Assembly: GCA_030627155.1 (NCBI GenBank)
Contig: DAOUSP010000047.1
Coordinates: forward strand, 1 to 8,114
DNA from: Candidatus Aminicenantota bacterium
Lineage (GTDB): Bacteria; Acidobacteriota; Aminicenantia; Aminicenantales; Aminicenantaceae
Length of the DNA: 8,114 nucleotides
Direction: 5' to 3'
Shown here one piece after another: positions 1 through 6,684 of the stretch. The notes beneath the pieces were generated by a model. That model ran no database searches and was not told where the DNA came from. It saw only the letters and a list, made by a program, of their open reading frames with translations. The first letter of the stretch is position 1. Each line of letters begins with the position of its first letter. The translations under genes were made by a program, and so were the position numbers.

Positions 1-89
1 TCCATCTGAAGCCCATTGTGGAGGGTGGGAGGGTCTTGGCAAGGATGGAGGGGAACCGGCGCTGTGACATATTACAGGTTCATAATTAA
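1..89. other. GC-rich edge fragment, unidentified
   Basis: Bases 1-68 are about 62% G+C by my count (42 of 68), clearly richer than the AT-rich DNA that follows. Two plus-strand frames are open from the left edge. One stops at TGA 65-67, the other at TAA 87-89 and ends in the peptide CDILQVHN. The minus strand is also open from an ATG at 70-68 to the edge but has no Shine-Dalgarno. The fragment may be the 3' end of an upstream gene or mobile element. I recognise no family in any frame, and 20-29 codons are too few to decide. The boundary near base 70 is the only firm observation. Confidence 0.3.
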
Positions 90-106
90 CTGTCACGGAA
101 ATAGAG

Positions 107-130
107 ATGCTTCCAATTCAAAGGAAGCAT
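107..130. repeat. 8-bp inverted repeat upstream of the Lon-like gene
   Basis: ATGCTTCC (107-114) and GGAAGCAT (123-130) are a perfect 8-bp inverted repeat around an 8-base loop. It could be a terminator for whatever lies to the left, although the T-run (138-142) starts 7 bases after the stem, which is not canonical. It could also be an operator or leader hairpin for the Lon-like gene. A third copy of the right arm, GGAAGCA, lies at 213-219 directly against the Shine-Dalgarno. Confidence 0.5.
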
Positions 131-132
131 GC

Positions 133-170
133 TTGACTTTTTATAAAGTCTATCAACTTTATTTTATTAT
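133..170 (+). promoter_or_regulatory. Candidate promoter/operator region of the Lon-like gene
   Basis: TTGACT (133-138) resembles a -35 box, and TATTAT (165-170) resembles a -10 box. Their spacing (26 bases) is too long for one sigma-70 promoter, so they cannot simply be paired. A 6-bp palindrome, GACTTT-TTAT-AAAGTC, covers 135-150 and could bind a regulator. The segment is AT-rich and lies 60-100 bases before the start codon, where a promoter is expected. I see no CIRCE element (the HrcA operator) here. The exact promoter is not resolved. Confidence 0.25.
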
Positions 171-218
171 AAATTTATGTTAAAAAATGTTCACGGTTTG
201 ATTGCTTTTTTTGGAAGC

Positions 219-224
219 AGGAGG
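219..224 (+). promoter_or_regulatory. Ribosome binding site of the Lon-like gene
   Basis: AGGAGG is a full-consensus Shine-Dalgarno, 7 bases before the ATG at 232. It fixes the start codon and predicts strong translation initiation. Confidence 0.9.
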
Positions 225-231
225 CAAATAA

Positions 232-2664
232 ATGAAAAAAACTACTAATTTCAAGGAACTTTCCCCTGAACAATTATCATGGACTTTTGATTCCACAAAA
301 TTTCCATTCGAAACGACCGATAAATGCAAGGCTTGTGATGACATTATTGGTCAAGGCCGCGCCCTCAATGCTATTCAAACAGGTTTAAACATAAAAAGCA
401 TTGGCTACAATATTTTTATTACAGGCATGGTAGGTACAGGACGGACAACAACGATTAAGCAACTCTTAGAGAAGATGAAAAAGGAAGAAAAAACACCTGA
501 TGATATTCTCTATGTAAATAACTTCAAAAAACCAGACGAACCCACATTAATTACACTTCCTGCTGGGGAAGGAAAACTCTTCAAAGAATTGATGTCTCGT
601 CTAATCGTAATGTTAAGAGCCAATATTCCTGAGCTACTAAAAAGCAAGTATTATACAGAAAAAAGAGACTCTATAATTGAATTCCAGCAAAAGAAGCAAA
701 AAGAAATCCTGAAAAGGTTTAAGGAAGAAGTCGCCAAAGAGGGCTTTTCCGTAATACAAGTTCAAATGGGGCTTTTTGTAAAGCCTGACCTTATACCTTT
801 GATAGATGAGAAACCTACTTCTTTTAAGAAATTAGAAGAGATGGTTCGAGAGAAAAAAATTCCCAAGGAAAAACTCAACGAGCTGAGGAAAAAATACGAG
901 GAACTTACAGATAAACTTGAAGAGATTTTTGAGGCGATTAAAGAAACCGAAGAAAAAACACGCGAATTACTTAAAGAATGGGATGAAGAATCTATAACCC
1001 CAATTATAAAAGGGGCTATTGCTGAAATCAGAGAGAAATTTCCATATCAAAAAATAACAGAATATTTAAACGATGCTGAGATTAATCTCATTAATAATAT
1101 CGACATATTCAAAGCTCAAAAAGAAGAGCCTAAAGAAGTTACAGATCCATTTTTAGTGTACCGCGTGAATCTTCTTATCGATAATTCAGAATTAAAGGGA
1201 GCTCCTGTTTTAATAGAGACAAACCCTAATTATGTCAACCTTTTTGGTTCCATCGAGGCATCAATCAATCGTTACGGTGTGCTTCAAACTGACTTTACAA
1301 AAATTAAACCAGGTTCGTTCCTTAAAGCTAACGGAGGGTATTTGGTAATGAATGCCCTGGAGGCCTTAATAGAAGTGGGCGTATGGCCAACGATCAAGAG
1401 GGTTTTGAAGCACCAAATATTTGAAATCCAAAACTACACACCAATCTATCTTATTTCCACAAGCAGACTAAAGCCAGAGCCCATTAAAACGAATGTAAAG
1501 GTAGTCTTAATAGGAGACGCCTACATTTACGACCTTTTGTATTATTTAGATGAAGACTTCAAGAAAATCTTTAAAATCAAGGCCGAATTTGATTCTGAAA
1601 CCCCAAAGGACGAAAGAACGATTTTGGAGTATGCAAGTTTTATAAAAAAAATCGCTGACGAAGACAATCTTCTTCCTTTTGATAGAGAAGGCATAGCAGC
1701 AATCATTGAATATGGAACTCGACTGGCAGGAAGGCAGAAAAAAATATCCACACGATTCCACATAATTGCCGATGTAATACGTGAAGCTAATTACTGGACA
1801 ATCCAAGATAATAATAAAATCGTTAGCCGCAGCCATGTGGAAAAGGCGATTGAAGAACGTTTTGAGCGAGTAAGTCTTATCGAAGATAAGATTCAAGAGA
1901 TGATAGAGGAAGGCACAATTCTTATCGATACAGAGGGAAGCGTTTTAGGACAGGTAAACGGGCTTTCTGTATATCTTATGGGCGAATTTTCATTCGGCAA
2001 ACCTACGCGTATCACAGCCACCACTTCTGTTGGTAGGGGTGGGGTTATAAATATCGAAAGAGAAGCCGAGCTTAGTGGCCGCGTCCATAATAAAGGTGTG
2101 CTCATTTTAGCAGGTTATTTAAGAGGAAAATATGCACAGAAAAAGCCGTTTGCTCTTTCGGCAAGCATCGCATTCGAGCAGTCCTACTCCGGCGTTGAAG
2201 GCGACAGCGCCTCCTCTACAGAGGTTTATGCAATTCTCTCCAGTCTCTCAAAACTGCCTCTTAGACAAGACATTGCAGTTACAGGGTCGTTAAACCAAAT
2301 GGGAGACATCCAGCCAATTGGGGGAGTAAACGAAAAAATCGAAGGATTTTTCGATGTTTGCAAAATCAACGGTCTAAAAGGAACACAAGGAGTCATTATC
2401 CCCTACCAAAATGTCCAAAACCTCATGCTGCGCAAGGATGTCATCGAAGCAGTCAGACAAGGAAAATTTCACATCTACCCTATTAAAACAGTTGATGAAG
2501 GAATTGAAATTCTTACTGGAGTTAAAGCTGGCAAAAGAAAAGAAGATGGAACATTTGAAGAAGGAACTGTAAACTACTTCGTAGACCAAGAACTTAATCG
2601 CCTGGCAAAAAGTTGGAAAGAATATGAGGCAGCAGGCGAAAAATCAAAAGATACAAAGGAATAA
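232..2664 (+). CDS. Lon-like protease with AAA_32 domain (LonB/LonC type)
   Basis: Predicted cytoplasmic serine-lysine protease of 810 residues. It belongs to the Lon-related group with an N-terminal AAA_32 module and a C-terminal Lon proteolytic domain, without the LAN substrate domain of classical Lon. Residues 36-80 hold the family start (IIGQGRALNAI) and a P-loop, GMVGTGRTT (65-73), in which Arg71 replaces the usual Lys. Residues about 135-290 are a charged helical, probably coiled-coil insertion. The Walker B region, GGYLVMNALEAL (368-379), has Asn374 where I expect an acidic residue. STRFHIIADVIREANYW (506-522) resembles the sensor-2 helix. The protease domain spans about 560-765: EGDSAS gives catalytic Ser659, and GGVNEK gives Lys702, 43 residues later as in E. 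coli Lon. The last 40 residues are charged. No signal peptide or membrane segment is seen. It probably degrades damaged or unfolded proteins, but whether it needs ATP is uncertain. The gene is monocistronic and ends 7 bases from convergent rluB. Confidence 0.93.
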   Translation: MKKTTNFKELSPEQLSWTFDSTKFPFETTDKCKACDDIIGQGRALNAIQTGLNIKSIGYNIFITGMVGTGRTTTIKQLLEKMKKEEKTPDDILYVNNFKKPDEPTLITLPAGEGKLFKELMSRLIVMLRANIPELLKSKYYTEKRDSIIEFQQKKQKEILKRFKEEVAKEGFSVIQVQMGLFVKPDLIPLIDEKPTSFKKLEEMVREKKIPKEKLNELRKKYEELTDKLEEIFEAIKETEEKTRELLKEWDEESITPIIKGAIAEIREKFPYQKITEYLNDAEINLINNIDIFKAQKEEPKEVTDPFLVYRVNLLIDNSELKGAPVLIETNPNYVNLFGSIEASINRYGVLQTDFTKIKPGSFLKANGGYLVMNALEALIEVGVWPTIKRVLKHQIFEIQNYTPIYLISTSRLKPEPIKTNVKVVLIGDAYIYDLLYYLDEDFKKIFKIKAEFDSETPKDERTILEYASFIKKIADEDNLLPFDREGIAAIIEYGTRLAGRQKKISTRFHIIADVIREANYWTIQDNNKIVSRSHVEKAIEERFERVSLIEDKIQEMIEEGTILIDTEGSVLGQVNGLSVYLMGEFSFGKPTRITATTSVGRGGVINIEREAELSGRVHNKGVLILAGYLRGKYAQKKPFALSASIAFEQSYSGVEGDSASSTEVYAILSSLSKLPLRQDIAVTGSLNQMGDIQPIGGVNEKIEGFFDVCKINGLKGTQGVIIPYQNVQNLMLRKDVIEAVRQGKFHIYPIKTVDEGIEILTGVKAGKRKEDGTFEEGTVNYFVDQELNRLAKSWKEYEAAGEKSKDTKE

Positions 2665-2678
2665 AAAACAGTTATTCC
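2658..2678. terminator. Inverted repeat spanning both convergent stop codons
   Basis: GGAATAA (2658-2664) and TTATTCC (2672-2678) form a perfect 7-bp stem with a 7-base loop. The left arm ends with the TAA of the Lon-like gene, and the right arm begins with the reverse complement of the rluB stop. The intergenic DNA is exactly the loop. On the minus strand the stem is followed by T-rich sequence (TTTGTATCTTTT). On the plus strand the T-run starts more than 10 bases downstream. The stem is AT-rich, so termination strength is doubtful. Confidence 0.4.
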
Positions 2679-3397
2679 AGCCCTACTTGTTTTTTCAATG
2701 AAGCGATTTCTTTATTCGTCAGGAAGCGCCACTGGCCTTTTTTGAGAAAACCCAGGGATAAATTTGCAAATTTTATCCGCTCCAATCCAACAACCTTGTG
2801 GCCTATTGCTTTAAAAAGCTGTTTAATTTCTCTTTTACGGCCTTCATGAATCTCAACTCGAAAAAGAGTCTTATTTGCCATGGAGGAAAGCTTTATAATC
2901 TTTGCAGGAGCAGTTTTTTTTTCATCCAGATAAATTCCTTTCTGTAGCTTCATGATTTTTAATCCATCAGGCGAACCAAGAACTTTAACAAGGTAAACTT
3001 TCTTTACATTATAACGGGGATGCATCAAGCGATTTGCTAATTCTCCGTCGTTTGTCAGTAATAACAATCCGCTACTGTCATAATCAAGCCTACCTACAGG
3101 AAAAACGCGTTTCTTAAGTGGTGGAAGCAGACTCATGATTGTAGGCCTTTGAAAAGGGTCTTTTAAGGTCACAAGATAACCTGGTGGTTTATTTAGCATC
3201 AAGTATATCAGTTGCAACTTGGACTCGACTCTTTTCCCATCCACCTCAACCATGTCAGTTTTTTCCTCTATTTTGAATCCCAGAGTCCGAACGATTTTGC
3301 CATTAACTTTGACCCGGCCTTCGGAAATAAACCTGTCTGCTTCTCTTCGTGAGGAAATCCCTGCCTGCGCAAGAAATTTATTTAACCTGATCTGCAT
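2672..3397 (-). CDS. rluB: 23S rRNA pseudouridine synthase, RsuA/RluB family
   Basis: Isomerises one uridine to pseudouridine in ribosomal RNA. The best match is RluB, which modifies U2605 of E. coli 23S rRNA. The 241 residues are close to the usual length for small family members. An S4 RNA-binding domain occupies about residues 2-48 (RLNKFLAQAGISSRREAD). The catalytic domain follows. GRLDYDSSGLLLLTND (102-117) contains the catalytic Asp105, and ANRLMHP (121-127) is also typical of RluB. HEGRKREIKQLFKAIGHKV (184-202) is the C-terminal family motif. RsuA (16S U516) or RluE/RluF specificity cannot be excluded by reading alone, but the LMHP and HEGRKRE segments favour RluB. The ATG at 3397 is the first start after an in-frame TGA 9 bases upstream, and no good Shine-Dalgarno precedes it. 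The gene lies 29 bases after the barrel gene on the same strand, so it is probably co-transcribed and perhaps translated by re-initiation. Confidence 0.93.
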   Translation of the reverse strand: MQIRLNKFLAQAGISSRREADRFISEGRVKVNGKIVRTLGFKIEEKTDMVEVDGKRVESKLQLIYLMLNKPPGYLVTLKDPFQRPTIMSLLPPLKKRVFPVGRLDYDSSGLLLLTNDGELANRLMHPRYNVKKVYLVKVLGSPDGLKIMKLQKGIYLDEKKTAPAKIIKLSSMANKTLFRVEIHEGRKREIKQLFKAIGHKVVGLERIKFANLSLGFLKKGQWRFLTNKEIASLKKQVGLE

Positions 3398-3426
3398 AGC
3401 TAAGTTTCAAGAGATGAGTGATCTTA

Positions 3427-3990
3427 TTAAAAATATATATTAAAGCCTCCGCTCATAATAAAGTTGCCTAATTTTAAATCTTTATTATCAATATCAAGGC
3501 GAACATGATGGTATGCCCCCTCAGCCAGCAGGGAAAACTTCTTTCCTAAGTGTATTTCCAATCCCAAGCCAAAGTTATACCCAGTATTAGAATCTTTATC
3601 TATATTCTTAAGTTCGGCTGAATAATAGCCATAACCAGCAGTGATGTATGGCTGGATAAAAAGAATAGGGAAAAAACATTTCAAGTTCGCCCCAATAAAA
3701 TTGCAATCAATCTGTCGACCAGCCCATTCAAATGCAACAAGGCTTTTCAAATCGATATTATGGGCTGCTTGAAAATAATTGGCTTCCAAAGCGAGCATCA
3801 TAAACTTGACTCCTGCCCTGACCCCATAAACAAAAGATGTGTCTGTATTGAATTCAACATCTGTTAAACTGGGTTTTTGAGCAGAATATCCAGCTTTGGC
3901 TCCCAAATAAAAACCACTCTGGGCCAATGTTTCACAAGAAAAAGTAAGCAGAAACATTAAACTAAAAGCAAAAAATAATTTTTTCCTCAT
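3427..3990 (-). CDS. Small outer-membrane beta-barrel protein
   Basis: Predicted outer-membrane protein of 187 residues, probably of the OmpA-like eight-stranded OMP_b-brl type. A signal peptide covers residues 1-23: MRKK, then a hydrophobic core, with likely signal peptidase I cleavage at TLA-Q (23/24). Cys19 is not in a good lipobox (TFSC), so I do not call a lipoprotein. The mature part alternates polar and apolar residues in about eight segments (roughly 26-36, 52-62, 64-74, 97-106, 112-124, 137-148, 151-162, 176-187). It is rich in Gly, Tyr and Phe and ends in IYF, the C-terminal aromatic that the Bam machinery recognises. Cys96 and Cys105 could form a disulfide. GGAG at 3998-4001 (minus strand) lies 7 bases before the ATG and supports the start. 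The function is unknown: such small barrels include adhesion, stability and surface proteins. It is the first gene of a probable two-gene unit with rluB. Confidence 0.8.
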   Translation of the reverse strand: MRKKLFFAFSLMFLLTFSCETLAQSGFYLGAKAGYSAQKPSLTDVEFNTDTSFVYGVRAGVKFMMLALEANYFQAAHNIDLKSLVAFEWAGRQIDCNFIGANLKCFFPILFIQPYITAGYGYYSAELKNIDKDSNTGYNFGLGLEIHLGKKFSLLAEGAYHHVRLDIDNKDLKLGNFIMSGGFNIYF

Positions 3991-4040
3991 ATCCCTTCTC
4001 CAATAGTGTCAAATATTATTAGCCACATAGTTTAGAGTTA

Positions 4041-4070
4041 TTGACTTGCATATTAGCTTATCACAATTAT
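4041..4070 (+). promoter_or_regulatory. Candidate promoter for the permease pair
   Basis: TTGACT (4041-4046) and AATTAT (4065-4070) are separated by 18 bases, a plausible sigma-70 layout with 5/6 and 4/6 matches. It would give a leader of about 95 bases before the ATG at 4171. A second AT-rich box, TATTATAAA (4136-4144), lies closer to the gene but has no convincing -35. Prediction by eye only. Confidence 0.35.
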
Positions 4071-4077
4071 CTTCAAA
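4050..4077 (-). promoter_or_regulatory. Candidate promoter for the barrel protein and rluB
   Basis: Read on the minus strand, TTTGAA (4077-4072) and TAATAT (4055-4050) are 16 bases apart. This predicts a start of transcription about 50 bases before the barrel gene's ATG. It overlaps the candidate plus-strand promoter at 4041-4070, so the two could not easily be occupied together. Prediction by eye only. Confidence 0.3.
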
Positions 4078-4090
4078 TATTCCAGATTAT

Positions 4091-4127
4091 GAAAGGAAAA
4101 AATTCTAAACCTTTCTTTTTCCCTTTC
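4091..4127 (+). other. Possible leader hairpin with alternative arms
   Basis: GAAAGG (4091-4096) can pair with CCTTTC (4110-4115), which is followed at once by TTTTT (4116-4120), a small terminator-like shape. The extended left arm GAAAGGAAAAA (4091-4101) can instead pair with 4116-4127 (TTTTTCCCTTTC) with one bulged C. It lies between the candidate promoter and the first permease gene. The stems are short and AT-rich, so this may simply reflect low-complexity purine and pyrimidine runs. Confidence 0.2.
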
Positions 4128-4170
4128 GTATGAAATATTATAAAATACATGTGAGGCAACCAAGAGAAAG

Positions 4171-5406
4171 ATGGCAAAAATCCAAATTGGTGAATCGATT
4201 TCTATGTCCTTAAACTCCCTTTGGACAAACAAACTCAGGTCTTTTCTGACTCTGCTTGGTGTCATTATAGGAGTCCTTACAATCATTGCCGTTGTCTCAA
4301 TCATTCAAGGTTTAAACGACTATGTTTACACAAAGATGTCTTTTTATGGAGCCAATGATTTTACTGTAACTAAATTTTCATTTGGCGCAACGACTCTGAA
4401 AGAATTTCGCGAACAAATGAAAAGAAAAAACCTTACCTTTGCTGACTTGCAGCTTATCCAAAAGAAATGTGAATCATGTGAATTAATAGGGGCATCAGCG
4501 TCAACCAGTAGAACTGTTAAATTTGGAAACCAATCTCTTGAAAATGCATCTATAAGAGGAGTAACACATGTTGACCATATGGTTGGAAGCGTGGTAGAAC
4601 TGGAATCAGGAAGGCATATTCAAAAAGACGATGAAGAACGATCCCGAGCTGTATGTATTATCGGGGCCGATGTTGCTGAAAATCTTTTCCCTCACACTGA
4701 CCCTTTAGGAAAGTGGATAAAAATTGGGAACAACAATTTCTTAGTAATTGGCACTGGTAAGGCAGCAGGAAAAATCCTTGGAATGTCCCAGGATAATTAC
4801 ATCAGAATCCCGATAACTACTTTCCTGAAGATTTATGGCTCAAGGCGCAGCATAAACATCAATATCCATACTTCATCACAGGAACAAATGGCCTGGGCCC
4901 AAGAAGAAGTCCGGACAATTCTTCGCTCAAAGCGTCATATTCCCTTTAATAAACCTGATGATTTTTCCTTTAGGACATCTGACCAATTTATTCAATTTTA
5001 CAAAAGTGCAACAACTGGAATTTTCTTTGCAATGATAGCCATTTCATCCATTGCTTTAGTAGTGGGTGGAATAGGGATCATGAATATAATGCTTGTTTCT
5101 GTAACAGAAAGAACAAAAGAAATTGGCATTCGTATGGCTATTGGAGCAAGGCGGACAGATATCCTTTTTCAATTTCTTATCGAATCTGCCACTCTTTCTA
5201 CAGTAGGAGGAGCCGTTGGAATCGTTTTAGGGTTTACTGCTGCAAAGATCGTGACAGCAACTTCTTCCCTGCCTTCAAGTATTGAGCCAGTTTCAATCAT
5301 CATCGCAATTCTTATGTCATCTTCTATAGGCATTTTTTTCGGACTTTATCCAGCTAATAAAGCATCAAAGCTTAACCCAATTGACGCGCTAAGGTCAGAA
5401 CAATGA
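4171..5406 (+). CDS. MacB-like ABC transporter permease, first of a pair
   Basis: Inner-membrane permease of 411 residues with the MacB topology: one N-terminal helix, a large periplasmic domain and three C-terminal helices. Helix 1 is about 24-46, preceded by the cytoplasmic LWTNKLRSFLTLLG stretch typical of MacB_PCD proteins. The periplasmic domain is about 47-280. The FtsX domain follows, with helices near 281-306, 335-362 and 372-393. Its hallmark segments are GIGIMNIMLVSVTERTKEIG (300-319) with IGAR (324-327), and YPANKASKLNPIDALR (393-408). There is no ATP-binding domain. Members act as mechanotransmitters rather than classical pores, moving lipoproteins, toxins, peptides or lipids. The substrate here is unknown. 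Cys100 and Cys103 form a CxxC in the periplasmic part. The start is supported by length and by GAGAAAG just upstream, a weak and close Shine-Dalgarno; the next Met (12) has none. The stop overlaps the next gene's start (ATGA). Confidence 0.9.
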   Translation: MAKIQIGESISMSLNSLWTNKLRSFLTLLGVIIGVLTIIAVVSIIQGLNDYVYTKMSFYGANDFTVTKFSFGATTLKEFREQMKRKNLTFADLQLIQKKCESCELIGASASTSRTVKFGNQSLENASIRGVTHVDHMVGSVVELESGRHIQKDDEERSRAVCIIGADVAENLFPHTDPLGKWIKIGNNNFLVIGTGKAAGKILGMSQDNYIRIPITTFLKIYGSRRSININIHTSSQEQMAWAQEEVRTILRSKRHIPFNKPDDFSFRTSDQFIQFYKSATTGIFFAMIAISSIALVVGGIGIMNIMLVSVTERTKEIGIRMAIGARRTDILFQFLIESATLSTVGGAVGIVLGFTAAKIVTATSSLPSSIEPVSIIIAILMSSSIGIFFGLYPANKASKLNPIDALRSEQ

Positions 5407-6650
5407 GACTCGCTATTTTCAAAGAAACCATAGTAATCGCTTTTGATTCCCTGAAAACACATAAACTCCGCTCTTTCCTCACATTGTTGGGGATCATGAT
5501 TGGAGTTTCGACTGTAATTGGCATGGTATCAATCATTCAGGGATTAAACCGTTCCTTCCTGGCAGAATTGGAGTCTGCTGGGTCAGATATAATAATCATA
5601 AGCAAATATGAACCTGGAATTCAGATGGGCAAGCGATCCGAAGAAGAAAGGCAAAAAAAAGACCTTACATTCGAAGATGCCTTAGCTATTGAAAGAGAAT
5701 GCTCGCTCGTAAAATCTGTTGCTGTAGATATCGTAGCAGATGTCTATGAATCGATTCTTATTAAGTACCAAAATATCAAAAGTCAAGATACTATTATCAT
5801 AGGCATGAATGAGGGCTTTCCCCAAGTTTTATCCGTTTATCTGCCAACGGAAGGCCGTTTTATAACAGAATCTGATATCATTCACCGCACAAAAGTCTGT
5901 GTACTTGGCGCAGATTTAAAGGATATACTCTTCCCCCACACAAATCCTATCGGGAAGGAAATACGTATTGGGCCTGAAAAATTCACAGTTGTAGGAGTTC
6001 TTGAGAAACGGGGAGAAATATTCGGCCAGAGCCGGGATAATATTATTGGCATTCCCATATCCACCCTTATGAAATACTTTCCATATGACCCTTCTAATCT
6101 CGAAATCATCGTAACCCCTAAAAAACATGGCTATATTTCAGAAACTATAGAGCAAATAACCAATGTTTTAAGAAAAAGGAGAAAAGTAGGATTTGGGAAA
6201 CCAAATGATTTTGCAGTTTACACTCAGGACAGTATCATAAATCTATACAATCAGCTTACAGGAGCTGCATATCTGGTTATGATATTGATATCCTCGATTG
6301 GATTACTTGTAGGTGGTATTGGGGTCATGAACATCATGCTCGTTTCTGTTAGAGAAAGAACAAGGGAAATTGGGATACGAAAGGCAATTGGCGCACGTTC
6401 CAGTGACATCATGAAACAGTTCTTGATGGAAGCAATTTTCCTAACAGGCACAGGAGGAATATTAGGTATTGTAATCGGGTTTTTGATTGCGTTGATTGTA
6501 AAAGCTGCTACTCCACTTCCTGCATCTGTAACACTTTGGTCTGTTTCTTTGGGATTTTTTACAGCTGTTTTCATTGGTCTCTTTTTCGGAATTTTTCCTG
6601 CACAAAAAGCTTCGAAACTGGATCCGATTATCGCTCTAAGATACGAATAA
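5403..6650 (+). CDS. MacB-like ABC transporter permease, second of a pair
   Basis: Paralogue of the preceding gene with the same fold, 415 residues. Helix 1 is about 24-46 after SLKTHKLRSFLTLLG (16-30). The periplasmic domain is about 47-283. The FtsX domain contains GGIGVMNIMLVSVRERTREI (304-323) with IGAR (329-332), and ends in FPAQKASKLDPIIALR (398-413). Predicted helices of the C-terminal half are near 286-312, 340-367 and 378-400. The first 50 residues and the whole FtsX part are strikingly similar between the two proteins, while the periplasmic parts differ more. This suggests an ancient tandem duplication and a heterodimer. The ATG overlaps the upstream TGA by 4 bases, and AAGG (5391-5394) lies 8 bases before it, so translation is coupled. 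No ATPase gene is next to the pair: upstream is a divergent barrel gene, downstream a convergent alaX. The partner ATPase must be encoded elsewhere. Confidence 0.9.
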   Translation: MRLAIFKETIVIAFDSLKTHKLRSFLTLLGIMIGVSTVIGMVSIIQGLNRSFLAELESAGSDIIIISKYEPGIQMGKRSEEERQKKDLTFEDALAIERECSLVKSVAVDIVADVYESILIKYQNIKSQDTIIIGMNEGFPQVLSVYLPTEGRFITESDIIHRTKVCVLGADLKDILFPHTNPIGKEIRIGPEKFTVVGVLEKRGEIFGQSRDNIIGIPISTLMKYFPYDPSNLEIIVTPKKHGYISETIEQITNVLRKRRKVGFGKPNDFAVYTQDSIINLYNQLTGAAYLVMILISSIGLLVGGIGVMNIMLVSVRERTREIGIRKAIGARSSDIMKQFLMEAIFLTGTGGILGIVIGFLIALIVKAATPLPASVTLWSVSLGFFTAVFIGLFFGIFPAQKASKLDPIIALRYE

Positions 6651-6663
6651 AGATCTGTGAGTT

Positions 6664-6684
6664 TAAGAGCTAAGCCAGCTTTTA
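6664..6684 (+). terminator. Weak hairpin after the permease pair
   Basis: AAGAGCT (6665-6671) pairs with AGCTTTT (6677-6683) through a 5-base loop, with one G-U pair and a further T-A pair at 6664/6684. The T-run forms part of the stem and is followed by ATAGCTTATTTTG. It sits 14 bases after the stop of the second permease and reaches the stop codon of the convergent alaX. It may end plus-strand transcription weakly. On the minus strand the G-U becomes an A-C mismatch. Confidence 0.35.

Noticed and set aside
1..68. Fragment of ribosomal RNA or another structured RNA
   Set aside because: The GC-rich composition suggested it, but I recognise no conserved rRNA, tRNA, RNase P or SRP RNA segment and no cloverleaf.
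1546..1896. 116-residue open frame on the minus strand inside the Lon-like gene
   Set aside because: It is a shadow of a well-supported gene: no Shine-Dalgarno, no recognisable motif, and cysteine- and phenylalanine-rich composition typical of antisense reading.
3427..3990. Lipoprotein reading of the barrel precursor through Cys19
   Set aside because: The residues before Cys19 (TFS) do not fit a lipobox, whereas TLA-Q at 23/24 is a good signal peptidase I site and the C-terminus is that of a barrel.
4053..4304. 83-residue minus-strand open frame across the divergent promoter region
   Set aside because: It overlaps the start of the first permease and the candidate promoters and shows no protein features.
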